Shown: positions 1 through 14,900 of the stretch, in pieces
Layout: each line of letters opens with the position of its first letter
Numbering within the stretch: the first letter of the stretch is position 1
From: Atrichornis clamosus
Taxonomy: Eukaryota > Chordata > Aves > Passeriformes > Menuridae
Assembly (NCBI GenBank): GCA_013400975.1
Contig: WBMZ01011577.1
Coordinates: forward strand, 62,001-126,000
Reading direction: 5' to 3'
Length of the DNA: 64,000 nucleotides
Notes under the pieces: generated by a model
Told to the model about the DNA's origin: nothing
Seen by the model: only the letters and a program-made list of their open reading frames with translations
The model's database searches: none
Made by a program: the position numbers and the translations under genes

Positions 1-3000
1 GTGGACTGCATATGATGGAGAGAGAGCCTAGAAATGAAGGAACATCCACTAAACCCGTTCTTCCTCCTGTAATGCTTTAAATCCTCTGACACCATCTCAA
101 TGGCTGCAAATCCCCAGCCCATTTCCGTGCTGAAGAAGCCTGAAACACACCCAGACAGAGGCACAGGACAGCCCTGGGTCCTGATCCTGCTGGCAGGATG
201 GAGTAGGGATGTTTTCACCCACCTCTGGACTGGAGCATGGTCCATGGGAGAGCGTGAGGCTGCTGGAAGGGGTTATAGTTCACCAACGGCCTGAGTGATA
301 ACAAAGAGTCGATTCTCTGCTGGAAGTTCAAGACAGGAAAGGGGGAGGGCAGGGAAAAAAAAGAGAGCGAGTTGTTAGGAGCAGTTCATTCATTAATAAA
401 CTTCTGTGGGAGGACAGGCGGGGCCTGGCCGTGCTTTGGTGTTCTGCTCTGAGACCAAGCAAGCATCTTCCTCTTCCATTACAAAGATCTAAGGCTTATT
501 GTGTAGTGCAGTAATAAATATTGCATTAAAATAATTGGCAAAGTAATGCCAATAAATAATGCATTTCTCCCAACAGTTTAGGTGAAAATCTAACCCAACC
601 CCTGCATACATCTCAACACTCCCTGTAATTGGTCACACAACTATTGTTCCTCATCTGCACTGTTTTTTCTGGCCCGGCTTTAATGCAGTGATGTGACCTA
701 ATTTTTCTCTGACTGTCAAATGGCTCCCCTCGGTTTCACGAGGCAGAGAGCAGGGCTGCCCACCAAGTGTATCCCATCTCGGCACTGCCTGCAGACTGCT
801 GCCTTTTAGGAAAGGTGCTGCTGTGCTCCACATCCATAAGTGGATCATGATAATCTCCTTGATTTGATGCCAAGCAGCATCATTAACTCTTTTTTTTCTG
901 GTTAGGTGAGGAAGGGGACCCAAAAATAAACTTTCTGAATCTTCCTTTCCAGAAATAAGCATTTCATTTGCTCCCCAATGAATGCAATATTCTGTCAGAA
1001 GCTGACATAGGTTTTACTATATAATTGTCATGTTTTTTCTACTCTTTGTCCCTAGCTTCTTCTGTCTGTATTAAATCAGTCAAACTGGCTGACCTGAAAC
1101 GTGTCAGCTAAGATCTTCCTGCGCTGAAACTCAGAAAAAATGGTTTATTAGAATTGAAATGAAAGGTAAGAAGGCAAGAAACCTTGTGATGATTTTCTTT
1201 TACTGAGGGTGAAATTGGAGGTTTTCATCACTCTGCTACAGGAATGTCTTTAGCATTTCATTTCTTGCTGATGAGCAGCAGCCAGCTGTGGCTGATACCA
1301 CCTCCCCATTCAAGGGCTGAGTCAACCTGGTGCTGGACACCTCCTCCTTGGAATGTCATAGTCATCCAGTTTTCCATGTTTGCCATCATAGCTGGGGAAG
1401 ATGAGCGAAAGCTGAGCAAGTACAAGGGGACGTGGAAATCACTCTTGTCTTCCACAGGGTCTGCACATAATCAGCCCTTCTCCAGTGTCCCTAGACATGG
1501 AAATATCCATGAAATCCAGGAATCACATCGACTGTTAAATATACAGGGCTTTACTTGCCCCATGAAAACTGATCTGTGGTAGCCCCATGGCGAGCACTTT
1601 GCCTGTCACAAATGCAAAACATTTTGACTTGCCTGGACCTTGTCCTCTTTCCTGTTGGTATGAGGCAGATTATTTCTGCAAGCAGCTCACTCCTAGCTTC
1701 TGATTTAAACTGATCTTTTAGTAAAATATCATGCCACCTTTCTCTCCTTCCACTCCCATCAAAAGGCATCAGTATTATGGCTTTGCCTATAAAAGCATCA
1801 TCTGTCTGAGGAAAGAGGTGTGGCTGAGGGATCTGTCCTAGGTAGTGATAACAGATAAAGGGGTGCCTCCTGTTTCAAATGCTGGAGGAAAAAAATCATT
1901 GCATAGCATTCACCAAAGCAAAATAGCTCCTTAAAAATGGCAAGCTGCAAAACGAGGCAATTCCAGCCCAAAGAACCTTTCAGAAGAGAATACAAATCCA
2001 AATTTCTCTGTCCTCACTTTTCATGGGCCCGCCTGACAGGAGAATTTCATTGATGTTCATTTGCGGCATTCAACTTCTGCATTCAAAAAGCATTTTGACT
2101 GACAGAGAAAAGCAAAAAGAGACAGATGTACTCACTGGGGAAGGCTTATATATAATTGAACATGTAAACATTTGCAAACCACTGTTATTTTTTACAATTA
2201 TATGCATAACATTGTCTTGACTTGTGCTCACGGGCCTGTCAGGAGTTATGTAAAGCTGGGTACAAAGCAGCTGTCCCTAATTCACCACACCACAGGCTCT
2301 GGGCATGCAGTGTGTGACTGGTGGTGTTTAGGGCACCTCTGCTTTGAGGTGCTACAACACGTGAAGCACTAGAAGGTGGGTGTCAAAGAGACCTTTTGCC
2401 ATGGCTCTGCAGAGCAAAGAGAAGCTGAACCTACCGCAAGGACTTGATGTTGCAAACTGTGCACCCACCTCCTTTTTATGGCATGAAGGGTCAATAAAGT
2501 AAGTTGTTTATGTTCTTACACTATTCTGCCTTTGGAAAATATCCAAAATCAGCTGAATTAGTGTCATCTGAGTGGCAGGGTAATGACAGTTCATAAGGAA
2601 TTAGAAAACGTTGCCCTTGCCCAAATTTGCAGAAGACTTTTTTAATGCCTGATATAATAAATCTATTTGATGATTGTCAGAAGCATATTTTCAGTACTGC
2701 TGCTCACTGGAAGGAGTTCCCTCACAAATGAGATTTGGAGGAATTGTCACCCCCCAGACAGAGTAATGAGTTCGGAGTTTTTATAATGCTCTTTGTGAGT
2801 ACAGTGCCTGTGTTCAAAAGGAATATTGCAAGGAGACCACCCTTCTTACCCTGGGAGTTAAGCTCTCTTCAGTGGTATACATCGCTCACCATGGCAATGG
2901 GAATTGAATTTTCCGCTCTCTGAGCTCTCCTGGATACTTAAACCAGCCTCATGTAATACTATTGTGGCCAGTGTCATTGCACCACTGAAAACTAAATGAA

Positions 3001-6000
3001 TGAATAAATTAGAGCCATGGCGTTTTGGATTGCTGAATTGCATCCAAGCTTTTTATTGCAGCCATGAACTCCTTTTGCGATGACAGATGGAATGATGCTT
3101 ATTAGGCAGTTAGGCAGATCATTGTAACGAACAAACGTGAGAAGTACAGTAGCAGGGCTGTATATCGGGGAGCTGAGAAGGGATTATCTCTTAAGAAACC
3201 TCTTTCCAACAGCAATTGCCTTTTGACTGCAGGGCCCCTTCGTATAACACAACAGTTTATTCTTCCTTATTGATGCAAGTAATCTAACTTTATGGCTCCT
3301 GTCAAAATCTTTTCCTCCTTGGCCTTTTAACTGCCTCAAATATAGAAGCTATTCCCATCTTCTTGAAAGTTTGTGCTCCTTCAGCTTTCAGCCTTCATCT
3401 TGCTCCTATTTTGTATGTCTCTGAATATCCCTCAATGTCACATTTGCAGCACTCAATTCCCTCTTTGTCTCATTTCTGCGCAGTTGTCTCCAAGGCTTTT
3501 TTCTCAGCCCCATTTACTGTGCTGCTCCACAGCCACTCTCAGCTGTGGGCAGCACTGCTGGTCCCCTCGGCTCTGCCCACCTCTCCAGGACTTGGTCAGG
3601 TGCCAGACCACTCTTTAGCTGCCCCTTGTTCCCTTGATATGTCTATGTCTGACTCCTGACCTGTTTGTGTGATTTCATGGAGGGTTCCAAACAAACAGAC
3701 CTGGACTACGGTTTGATAACTTGCTGAAGATGATTTACTGGTGCTTGGGAGGAGGTGGCCCTTTGCCCTTGGCATAGCAGTTATGTTACCTATCAGTATG
3801 CCAGCTTGGAGAGTTAATGCCAGCAGAATAATAACCCTATAAAAAGTACTGATTTTTTTTTTGGCCAGTGTAGCTCCCTGAACTGGTTGATGTTAGCCTG
3901 AAATTGCATGAGGGAAGGGGGAGGAAGGGGGCAAGAAGATGTAGCTGGGAATGTATAATAGTGCCTGACTATTCTTTTCAGAAATAGCACAACATAAGAT
4001 CTGCTCTTCTGTGACATGAAATTTATCCCAAAGTCATCTTTTGTGTCCCATTAACCAGCACAAGAGCAGGCTTGTGGGGAGGGGTGGTCCTGTTGGGTGC
4101 CCCTCATATTGCCACCTGTGCCTGGTAGTGCAGGCAATGACACGCTCTGCGTGGTGAGCTGGAGCACCTGGAAATCAGTCCAAGGGAGAGAAAATTCACA
4201 TTGCTCAGCTCTCCACAGGGCCACAGCAAGTGGCACTGAACATTTCGTGAAAGCAGTGGCGAGCTGTTGTGCTCCAGAGGAGGCTGCTATGCCTGGGGAT
4301 GCCATTGGTGTTTTTCCATGCTGGTTGTCCTCACAGTGTGGTGTTGGGTGAACAAGAGGCAAACTGAGTCTTTGTCTCCTCAATGGAAATGACAGGTTAG
4401 TGTGATGGACAGAATATTGTCATAAAGGGAAGGGACCTTTTCTTTGTGTATACACAAAAAATTCTTCTAGGAGATCTCTTGGGTGCAGATGTATTTTCCT
4501 GATGAGACAGAGATACTCGCCTCCATTTAACTGCTCCCCTGAAATCACACCAGGGCAATCCATTTGGCTGTGGAACAGTTGCCCCAGGAAAGCCATAAAC
4601 CTTTATTGCTTGGAGATCTTTGAAATTGGACTGGACACACCATAGTGTTTAGCAGAGATTAAAGCAATGTGCTTCAGGGAGCAAAGCACAGCAGACTACC
4701 TCAGGGAACGAACCACCCCTCAGGAGCAGGGGACTGGATGCAAATTGTCCTTTTCCATCTCCAATTTCTGCAGCTCTGCTGGAGCTGTTAGACTTGGAGA
4801 CCTGGAACACAGTGAGCTGCTGCAGAGTACACCGGCACAATCTTTTTTATTTTTATTTTTGATAGCTTAAGTTGATTTAAATATTTATCACTTGATAAAC
4901 TCTCATTTCTGACTCTGTGTTGCTCCTTGTCCTCAGGAAGCAAAAAATGTTTATTTTCTATCAGTTCCCAAACAGCCACGTAAATGCTTGTGGCAGTATC
5001 CTGCTGGGACAGGTGAAGAAATGATGATGGGAAAGTTGTGAGCAGAAGAGTGCAGACAGGGAGGAGGAAGCCTTTCAAACCATCCCTCAGTGACATCCAG
5101 GTGGGAAGATGGCCTTGTTCTGGGTCCTGTTGCTGATCTTGTTGAAGCTACCCTGACACTGCCAACAGGTTTTTCAGGTGGCAGGATCCAGACTGTAGAC
5201 ACCCCGGCCTTGTCTTGATTAGGTTTTATGTAAAAGCTGTTTCCACAATTATTTTAACCAAAAATAGCAGATGTTTACACTATAAAGTTTTGCTGTTGTT
5301 GCTGCCTGCAAACTGCAAAATTTATCTCTAATTTATGCTTATTTCAGTTATTTAAAAGCAAACAAAAGATGCATTCATAAACCATGAGTTAGAATATCAT
5401 ATCTTCAAGTCACACTTTTGCTTGGTTTCCCAGGGGCATGTTTTTCCCAAATGAGGTATGTAGGTGCTGAGATTATCATAAGTGGAGGGGTGTACAAAAT
5501 GTAAAAGATACTGTGGGTTTTGCTCATTCCTAGAAACACAGGATTTGTCAGCCTGGATTATAGCTGCTTAAGGCATCCTCTGGCCAATCCCTGTGGTTTC
5601 TGTGAGAGAAACACTTAGCGGTATCTCAGCCTCTTCAGATCACAGCTGGATCTGCTGGGTTAAATGGCTAATTGAAGGTGAGTGCTTCAGCGTGCATTAG
5701 TCAAACCCTGTAGTTAAAATGGCAGATAATTTCTTTGTAGCTGCACACAAAGGCAAATGTCTCTGTTTCTTTCGTTCATTGCCATCCCCACAGCCAGCTA
5801 CGAAGGGCTGCTGATTTAATTGCATAATCTAACAGGGCTCAGTGGCAGGGCTTTGACTTAACCATAGCTAAGGTATTTGTATTACACAGACTCGTTCCAC
5901 GTTTGTGTTAAGCCACATGGGGATATCAAGGATGCTGTAGACCTAGATGTCTGAGGGAATCTCAGCCTGTGTAATTAGCTGTGGCCATCTAGACACTAGC

Positions 6001-7360
6001 TGAGGAGATGTGTCATTTACTGAGTAATGCTTGGTTTTGGTGCCAAGAGTTGTACATCCAGGCTTCTGCAGACCATATCCCAGGCTGTGTAAGTAGCTGT
6101 GCCCACTCCTCCAGGAGCAAGGGCTGTGGTGGACTATGCCCTTGGAAAAGTTGGGTTTGTTTTTTTGCTTGCTGTTTTGATTTTTATAAAGTGTTCCTCT
6201 TCCCTGTTCAGTAGAAAGACAGAAGGAAATAAAGCTGAATGGATTTGAGTTCAGCCTAAGTCCACCAATAAAATTACATTATTCACCCTGTTGTTTGTTT
6301 TACTTTTGTTCTGGGTTGCAGTAATTTAAATCTTGTGTTAACACCTTCTCTCAAGGTCTCAAAGCACCACACAGAGGCAAGAAATTCCTGTGCCTTTTGG
6401 AACTATTATCCCGCCTTTCTTAAGTAGAGAAAAGAAGGCATCAAGAGGCAATATGAGTAACCCAATGGTTGTACAGAAGTCCCTGGTGGGGACAGAGGTT
6501 GGCTGCAACCTTTGGGACCCCCAAGATCTCTGCAGTGATCTTGGTAACATTTCTCGGTCATTATAATTGCAGCTTTTTGCCTTTAAAAAGTGGCATCATG
6601 TCAACTAAAGACAAAAATAAAGCAGTCCACCAGGACCTTATATGTGTATATTCAACTCCATGTCTCTGCAAAGTTGCTCACTCTGCTCTTTTAATCCTAC
6701 CAGCTGAGGGAGGGTCAGAGCTGTTTTGCTTTCCTCCAGGGCCTTGACCTGAGCACTAGCACTGTCTGGAAGTTGCACCAGGAAGGCAGCCCAGGCAGGG
6801 TGAAAATGTGCTTCTTGAGCCTTGAACCTTTCTGCTTCATTACTGTGAAAAGCCTACAGCAGAAAATTCATTCATTTGTATTCAACCTGGCTGTTCTGCT
6901 TTCAGACCTCCTTTCTTGTCTGCAGCTGACAGGATGTCACGAGGAAGTGACATGGCAGTGACACTTCGTATGTCATGGTCCACTTCTGTTTGAACTTGAT
7001 TTCTATCTAGTAATGAATCAAGCCACAGGAGTCCAGTCTGGGAAAAAAAAGAAAGTGTCCCAAGGAAGCAAGCTGAAGCTAGAAAGTTTTTCAGTCCATT
7101 TGGAAATAAGAATGCATTACAACGCGCTTTTTCCCTCCATACGAGACCCTGGTATTCTCACAAGGTAGACTGGGTACAAAAGGGGGTTTTGCATTATTTA
7201 TTAGTGTGCCTCTGTCACACATAATGAGGGCTATAAAGTATGTAAGAGTTTATAATTGGCTATCTGCAAGAAGTAATCCTAAGGGGGCTGTGTAAGGATC
7301 AAATAAATTATGCTTCATTATAGTAGTTATGCCAAGGATATTAGAAAATTGTTTTTAGTT

Positions 7361-7398
7361 GGAGGAAGAAGAAGAAGGAGAAGCAGAAAAAGAAAACC
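7361..7398 (+). repeat. Polypurine tract, GAA/GGA-rich
   Basis: A nearly pure A/G run made of GAA, GGA and AAG triplets with a single C. This is intronic low-complexity DNA that can vary in length. Confidence 0.7.
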
Positions 7399-9499
7399 CT
7401 TCATTCCTTTCCAGACCCATTTCTGTCAAAGATTTTACAGTCTAAGGGGAGATTTCAGTATTTCTCTTTAAAATTCCTGATGTATTCAAGATGCTAAATA
7501 AGCAGTTGCCAAGATACTCGTACAAATAATGCATAAATGGAATTTATCTAAATTGTTTTATTAATAAACTTTACTGAACTCTCCCATGCAGTTAAGCAGG
7601 AATCCCAATTCCCCACTATCCGCCATTGGCACATCAGCTTTCAGAAATGAAACTTTTATCTCTTCCTCTCAGGGGGATAAGAATGCCTTCTCCCACCACC
7701 TCCTCCCCCCCTTTCTGGAATCTAATTATTGTTTTGGTAATTCACAACAAGGATTCAGTGGCAGTAAAATAGACACGAAAAAAAAAAAAAGATGAACAGC
7801 TGCTCCTGGAAGCTGTGATGGTATCATTTTAAAATGAATATTTACATTTTAGAAAAGCCAGAACTTAAGGGATCTCCATGTTTCTGACTTTGTTATAGGG
7901 CTCTTCTAATGCTTCTGGCTACAATTTTTTCTACAATGGAGGTGCCCCTGGAGTACCTAAGTTAGACAAGGAGGAGTTTTGTCTGATCCAGGAGGAAGAG
8001 AATATCCCTTTCCTTAAAGCAGTTGATGGGTATTATTATAGTTTTAAATAGAAAGTCAAAAGAGGATGGGGTTTCTCTCATGGTACAATATACTTGGTTT
8101 TCAACAATTTCCAGCAGTGAATATTACTTGTGCTTTTGTATATTAAATGTAACACTTTCACAAGTCTAAAAATACATCCTATAACCCTTATGAGACCATA
8201 TTTGCAGCAGCCCCTCTCCAAGCCATAAAAGGAACTCCTGTTTTGGAATACTTTAGTAAACAAGCATTCTGTATGGACAGCGTTGTATGAAAACTGTGGA
8301 AAGCAGGAGCCAATGCAGGGACCGGGAGCAGTGGAGGGATTGCAGCCTCTGTAAGTAGCTCAGCTCAGCCTGCACACCAGAAGCTGCACTGCAGCTTCAG
8401 GCAGGGGCTGTCTGCTAAACACATAACCCTGCCAAACAGCTTTGGCTTGGAATTACTTGAGGTGGCTTTATTTGCATCGCAGAAAACATAGGGCACTCGT
8501 TTCATATCTGAAGTTGTGGGGACTCAAGCAGGAAGCAGTGGCCAGTGAGGAGGAGTCAGAGGCCTGTGGGTGGGTCACAGGAGTCAGCTGGTTCTGAAAG
8601 AAGAATGTAAACAACAGTTAGTATATGAAGAGAGTTGAAAATAAGGGACTCTTCCTCCTTGAAGACTTGATAAATAGTCCAAGTGCCATTGTTGGTGGCT
8701 CCTGCAGCCATCTAACATTCATAGCTTGTTCAATTTCTGTTTCCATCTTTTTCTTAAATTCTCTCAAAATCCATGTAGGAGGTCCAGCCAATGCTAATAT
8801 TGCTCCTTAGCCTTCCCTACTCCTAGGTCCAAATAAGAATGCATGTCTTGTATCAAGGAATTGCGTGCTCCAGTCACTAAGTATTAATCCATTAAGCCAA
8901 TGATCTTGTAAATTGGAGCAGAAATATTGAGTGCTGGGGATGACATCAAAGCACTGATAGGCTTTTATAAAGGACAACGTTTCTAACAAAAAGTTGCTAG
9001 AAGAGTCTTCCACTGATCATACAGCATTATTGCTGAAAAGTTTTTAGGAAGAGAGAACAAGGATGAGCTCCAAGAGTCACACAGCTCATTTTAGGGTTTT
9101 GCTAGTTAGTGTTGTCATTACCTTCAAGGTCTTCATTTAACTCTCCTTTAGGGTTCTTTCCATTGGAAGCAACAAGTTTGATTCATTATTCAGCTGCTCT
9201 GATAGTATTCTGGCATGACTTTTTGTTTTTTGAAGGGAAAATTCCAACAGATTGTGGAAGCCAGCAGTTGCAGAAATCCTCTGGGAAGGAAGAGAATGGC
9301 CAGTTCCAGCAGGAGAAAAACTAATAAATTGTGACTGCTTAATCCATTGTAAAGAAAGGTGCTGCAAAGAAGAAAGAAAATTAAATGGTCTCTCAGAGCC
9401 CCAGTAGGGGTTTAGGAGAGGCCATGGTTCAAGGAGTGGACTTGAGTTACCACAGGGAGATGCTGGTTAGACAATGTGAAAAGCTTCTGTTGCAGACAC

Positions 9500-9690
9500 A
9501 GAGCCACAAGAACAGAATGTCTTAGAAGGTGGTGGGATCTCCACTGTGAGAGGCTTCTTAAGAACGGATTCAACAAATATTTCTTTTGGAATATAAAAGT
9601 AGAGCATATCCTGACTTTGAGGCTGAAGGATGATTTAAATGGCTTCTCCATGTCCCTTCCAGCCCTAGTTTTATTATCAAACTTTACTGA
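9500..9690 (+). mobile_element. Possible old CR1 LINE 3' remnant
   Basis: The segment has the order of landmarks of a CR1 3' end: GGTGGTGGGATCTCC near 9530, a diverged middle, then TGATTTAAATGG and CCCTTCCAGCCC near 9630-9665. It is very diverged compared with the copies at 27.0 and 28.4 kb, and chance similarity is possible. A profile search against avian CR1 consensus sequences would decide. Confidence 0.35.
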
Positions 9691-11089
9691 ACTAATTTCA
9701 AAATGAGTTCAAAGGTGGGCTCATGAGTTCATCATGGAAGAAGCACACCCTTCTACTCAGTTCTTCCCATTCACTTACTGGTTTTCGTTAACAGAAAGAG
9801 TCAATGGGTTTGAGATGTTGGTAAGGTTGTCCATATGGATTCTCTCTGAAGAGGATAAGAGACAGTGCCAAATTTTTCTGAGCTGCAGATCTGCAATATA
9901 TTTGTAACAAACTGCAAATCCTATCCAAAATTATATTTATCACTTTTTGTGGCAAACTGAAAAATGGGATCTATTTGAGGGAAATTTGCTTGATAGAGTA
10001 CTTTTTTCCTCTGCAGACTGGGTCAGTTATTAAGTTTGAATGCCTTTGGATAGAAAGCACAGAAAAATTCATATTTTTATTTCTTTTTAAAAACAAAAAT
10101 ATCTTTTTTCTTGGGTATGTCTCATGAAGCAAACTTTAGAGTATGTAAAAATCCTGCAGAACAAACCACAGACAGTCTAACAGCATGGAAACAGTATTCT
10201 GAGTGTCACACAGTTCTAATTGGAACTGTGTTGAATCTTATCATCCCTCTTACTGAAAACAAAGTAGCTGAGAATAGGGTAATAGTTGGTTTTAGTTTAA
10301 TTGAGAAAGCCATATGAACAATCGATTTCACATGGAGTCTATTATTGCTTAGGTTTAACTCAATTTCTTTTGATTTCCCAGTGTAATTCAGCACAAAGGC
10401 AAACAGCACTGAACGTACCTTTGTTCATGCATAGATTAATTCATGTGCTCAGCTGCCTGCTCTGCAAGTAGCCTTCTGAATGAGAAGGGTATTTAATAAG
10501 CTGCTAAAAGATGCTGCAGCTACAGCAGCAAACAGTAAATTAAACTGACCTCTTCTTCACCAGTTCCCATGTATTTTACACCACTTTGCTGTCTGTGAGT
10601 TATCATCAGCGACGGATACACTGTAAGGACAGAGATGCATTTGTTGGCTGCAGGCCTGTGTATCAATTATGCTGCTAGTGTGAACATTTTTGCAGAGTAG
10701 AAGAAGACTTAAACCTGTGAAGCATCAGTAAGAAAAGCATAAAGTTTAAAGTGATTCTCTGCTGTGCTTGATGACTGCCACTGACTTTTACAGCATTATT
10801 TATCTTACTGTATTTCCTATTTAGAGAAGTGGTTTCCGAACTCGTTTGATTTGAGGGGTATTAGAGTAGAAATGCAGAGCCATTCAATCTTTATTGAAGA
10901 TATAGATTGCCTAGTAGCATGTAGGAACTTACTTGGATGTATTCTGTGCTTTGCCAGAGGGTCTGCAGAGCGTGTACTGAGAATGCTACTTTAAAGTCTT
11001 GAGTATAGCTGAAGTTTTACCAAAATGTGCAGTGGTTGATTTTTTTTAATCCATGGACAGCTCAACTGAGATATAACCAACTACAAATT

Positions 11090-11106
11090 AAAAAAAAAAA
11101 AAAAAA
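11090..11106 (+). repeat. Poly(A) run of 17
   Basis: An uninterrupted run of 17 A in the intron. No retrotransposon or processed gene body is visible just upstream, so I treat it as simple sequence. Confidence 0.8.
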
Positions 11107-11908
11107 GGCTAAAGCTTGATATGTACTACTCCTCCACTGGATGCATGCTTTGCATCAGTTCCAGTTTCCCTGTGACTTTGAGGATATGCCACCGAAGTGC
11201 AGGAATTGGCTGGATATCTTTTGTTGCTGCATTCATCATCTACAAGTTATTGCTTTTTAACAAATCAGTGAACTACTAGACATGGAAAAGCAATTCTTTG
11301 TTATTTAATCTGTGACTGAATATTTCCAAAAGCTGCCACAATCTAGTGGCAAAATCACTGGAGTAGTGCTCAGGAGTCGGACTGCTGCAGACTTTTACTT
11401 AGTGCTTGTAACAACCTTAGTCTGAACAGGTTGCATTGAAAAGATATGGGAATGCCTGTCCGTTTATGCATTTTTCTGGTTAGGCATGTTCAGTGGCACA
11501 GGATATATTTCTTTCATTCCCTCCTTACAGTCTTTCTTGAGATCAGTTCATGTACTGGGAAATCCTTCAAACATGGAGCTTCTGAAAAGCTCTATCTAGT
11601 TTTGGCCAGTCTCCATTTGTTGTTGAAATTCATATTAATGAAAATGAATATGCCTTATCTACTATGACTACATGCAGAATTATGCATTTTGAGAAGGTAG
11701 TTATTAAACTACTTTTTATTAATTACAGTAGGCACCCTTGTGTTTCTAATGGAATGATTTCTATTTAAATACATTATGCCATATGCCATATGCTGCTCTA
11801 GACTCTTTGAACTGTCAAGCATTTGATTCTGAGTCACAAAACGATGGGGTGAGCACACAGATGGGTTGTCACATAAAGAAGTCTGATGGCATGTGATAAC
11901 GCTCAGGC

Positions 11909-11924
11909 TTTTTTTTTTTTTTTT
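11909..11924 (+). repeat. Poly(T) run of 16
   Basis: An uninterrupted T-run. It is not the tail of an antisense retrocopy as far as I can see, because the flanking sequence shows no gene-like body. Confidence 0.8.
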
Positions 11925-14900
11925 CCTCCCATAAAGCTTATAATGTACAAGCATTGATCATGGCTTGCCAAACAAAAGCGAGCTGACAGTGAAACTCTGG
12001 AGTGTTTTCTGCAGTTCTTCAAGCATTTCAGTTCCACTCTGCAGACTCACTCTGCCTTTAGCTGGACCATGCCACATCCTTTTCAGAACAAGTGATGTCA
12101 ATCATTTTATTGTGTGACAAACTCTGGGAGAAATGACACAGAGACTCACTAAAGCTAGTTCTGAGTGGTCTAGCTCTGTGGTAGCAATTGAGGCAGACCG
12201 AGGCCATTTTGAAGCAGCAACTGGTTTCCACACAAACAGCTTCCTTTTAAGGTCGAGCATACAGGTCGAGCACTCAGGAGAAACACAGTTTTTCCTTCAA
12301 TCTTCTCTTCTTCTCCAGCATTCAGATATCTTCCCATGAAGGAAGAGAATTCATGACAGGAATTGAGACATTTGCATCTTAAGGGCAGAATGAGGGCAGA
12401 AGGATAGAAAATAAAGGATAAACAAAAGTGTAAGTAACTTTGGGACAGATTCATACACCTTTTAAAGCTATTTATAGCTATCTTCCCTTGAGGTAGGTTT
12501 CAAAGCTCACATTAAGATCAATAGATATCTAGGGTGAACCTCATTAGGCTAAATCTAGATGCTTTGCACTGTTAGAGATACCCTAGGGTCTGCAAAACCT
12601 CTGTGTGGGCTGGCAGGTATGGCAGAGGACTTAGGGGAATCTTGCACTGCTCTGGAGAGGCAGCTAAAGGAGCAAGATACTAAACAGCAATTAGACTGAC
12701 AGAAGGTGACATATTTGGGTAGCTAAATCCCACCCTGGGTTGGTACTACCAGTGGAACACAATTCAGACATTGGCCTACAAATGCCAAGTGCCATTTGAG
12801 ATGCCCTTGGCTATTCCACTTCCAGCTGCCAGTCCACATGCACATGGCTTTCCCTGACACATCTATGTCATGTCTGCCAGTCCCATGTGAATGTCTTTGC
12901 TGTCTTAAGAGCCATGTGAGCTTAGATGTGTCCTAGTCATAGACCTAAGTTTATGTGTTCTTTAGTATGTGAAAAATGTCTTCTAGACTCCACTGATTGT
13001 ACTGACAACGATCTCAATTCAACTGCCACTGCAGAAGCATCTCTATAGGTTTGATATGCCCTGTGTCTTCTGAGACACCTAGAAAGGAAGCATCTCTGGG
13101 TGGGGAAATTTCCCTCTCTGAGCCCGAAGCACCTCTGTAGTAATGAGCACACCACCTTTGATCAAATGAAAAACAAAGTGAAGTGATGTTTCATCTGCAA
13201 GAAAACTCCCATTTGCTCCCTCCATTGCCCATGCTCTCAGTCACGGTGGAAGTGAGGGCTGTGACCCTCCCATGAGAGAGCACTTTGCCAGCTGGATGCT
13301 GTCAAGCATTTGTAATACCTTTTTTAATCTTCCTCTGCGGCTGACTCCACTTTCCAAGAACTCTTGGAAGCAGTAGGAGGCAGGTGGCAACTCTTCACTG
13401 TTCCTGTTTGCTGAGGTTCGGAGCCAAGCAGCTGCCAGGCAGTGCATGCTCATGGTGTGGAGTAATAATACAAAAAGTCTCATTTAAGGTATGGGGCTTG
13501 AGGAGGGGAGCTAACTAAAGTCAAGTGCAGTGAATTAAAACCTGGAGATCAGAACAAGAGAAGGGGTGGTGTGGTTTTGCCCTTGGCTGAAAACCCTATT
13601 TCCATCACTTTCAAGATTAAGCAGTGTTATTGGAGGCAAGATCTGCAAAGCTGAAGGTTGTAGCATTTTATTCTCTCTGTTTTCATTCTCTCAGTTTGTT
13701 GTTCTTATGCTTAATTTTGCTTTGTATGTAAGAGTCCATCTAACGTCCTGCTATAGCAAAGTCTGTGGCAGAAACACCTTGACCTTGAGCAAAACCCTGT
13801 ACTGACTTGCTGTCTCCCATGCCGTCAGCCTTGTGAGGAGGAATGGGAGGAAATTTGGTGCAGCATAAAATGATTTCTGTCTGTGTGCCCCTGGGGACCT
13901 CTGCCTGGACACTTGTACAAGGAAGTCCCTTACTGAATTCATTCACATTTGTGAATTCACAGGCAATGAATTCACCCTCTAGAATGAGGCACTTTCAGCT
14001 CAGGCTCAACAAGGAACCAGTCAAATGCATCATTTTCAGTGTTTACTAACTAAAGACAGACCTTTGGGGGAAAGTGTTGGTCTTGTGTTGAAGCCTCGTG
14101 AAAGTCCATTTCAAGTGCGTGTCTGAGTTTCCTGAGGGCAGATACTAACTGCAATGGAAGGAATTGGTGTGGTAATATTTCTCTAACAGAAGAACAACAG
14201 AAAAACCAAAGAACAAAGCAATGGTGCTGAGAGAAGGTAGAAGTGTAATCTTAAAGAAGGGATGCTTCTGGGTGAAGTGCTGGGAGCTGTCAGTTTAAAG
14301 ACACTGTCCCTCACTAACTCCCATGGGCATGGGAGCCAGGCTGCCTGCAGCTGGCATGGTCCTGCTCCCCTCTTTCTTATATTGCATCCTGCTGCTTTGC
14401 CCAGGCTCTGGAGTTTGTCTTAACCTATTCTGACCCACTTGTGTCACTCCAGTCGCTGCTTGGTTTCAGGTCCTGGAGGGTTCTTTGAACAAGGTCTTCA
14501 GAATTTGTGTCTATTGAAGTATTTCACATCCCAGTTTTTAAACAATTCTTCTTTAACCATGTTGTTTGTTGGTAAAGGTATGTCTGAAAGCAGCAGACAA
14601 CTTCATGTGCCAGCTCAATTTTACTTTCACACTACAGACTCATATTTATAGCAAGTAAATGTTTTAAAATCATTACAGCGAGGTGAGTTTTTAAATCACA
14701 AGAAGCAGAAAGTCAAAGTCCCTGCTGTATCTAAAAATTGGTTTTGTTTTGCTTGTCGAGATTACTGTACCTTCAAGTGACAGATGGGAATGTGAAAACT
14801 TTCTATCATCCTTGAAGATTCAGGCTGGCTAATAGAGAAAAAATGTGAAAGGAAAAATCATCATTAAAATGGTCTTGAAAGGGATAACTTCCAAATTATT

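Noticed and set aside
11041..11106. Poly(A) run as the tail of a processed pseudogene
   Set aside because: The preceding sequence contains no coding-like body and no flanking target-site duplication was visible.
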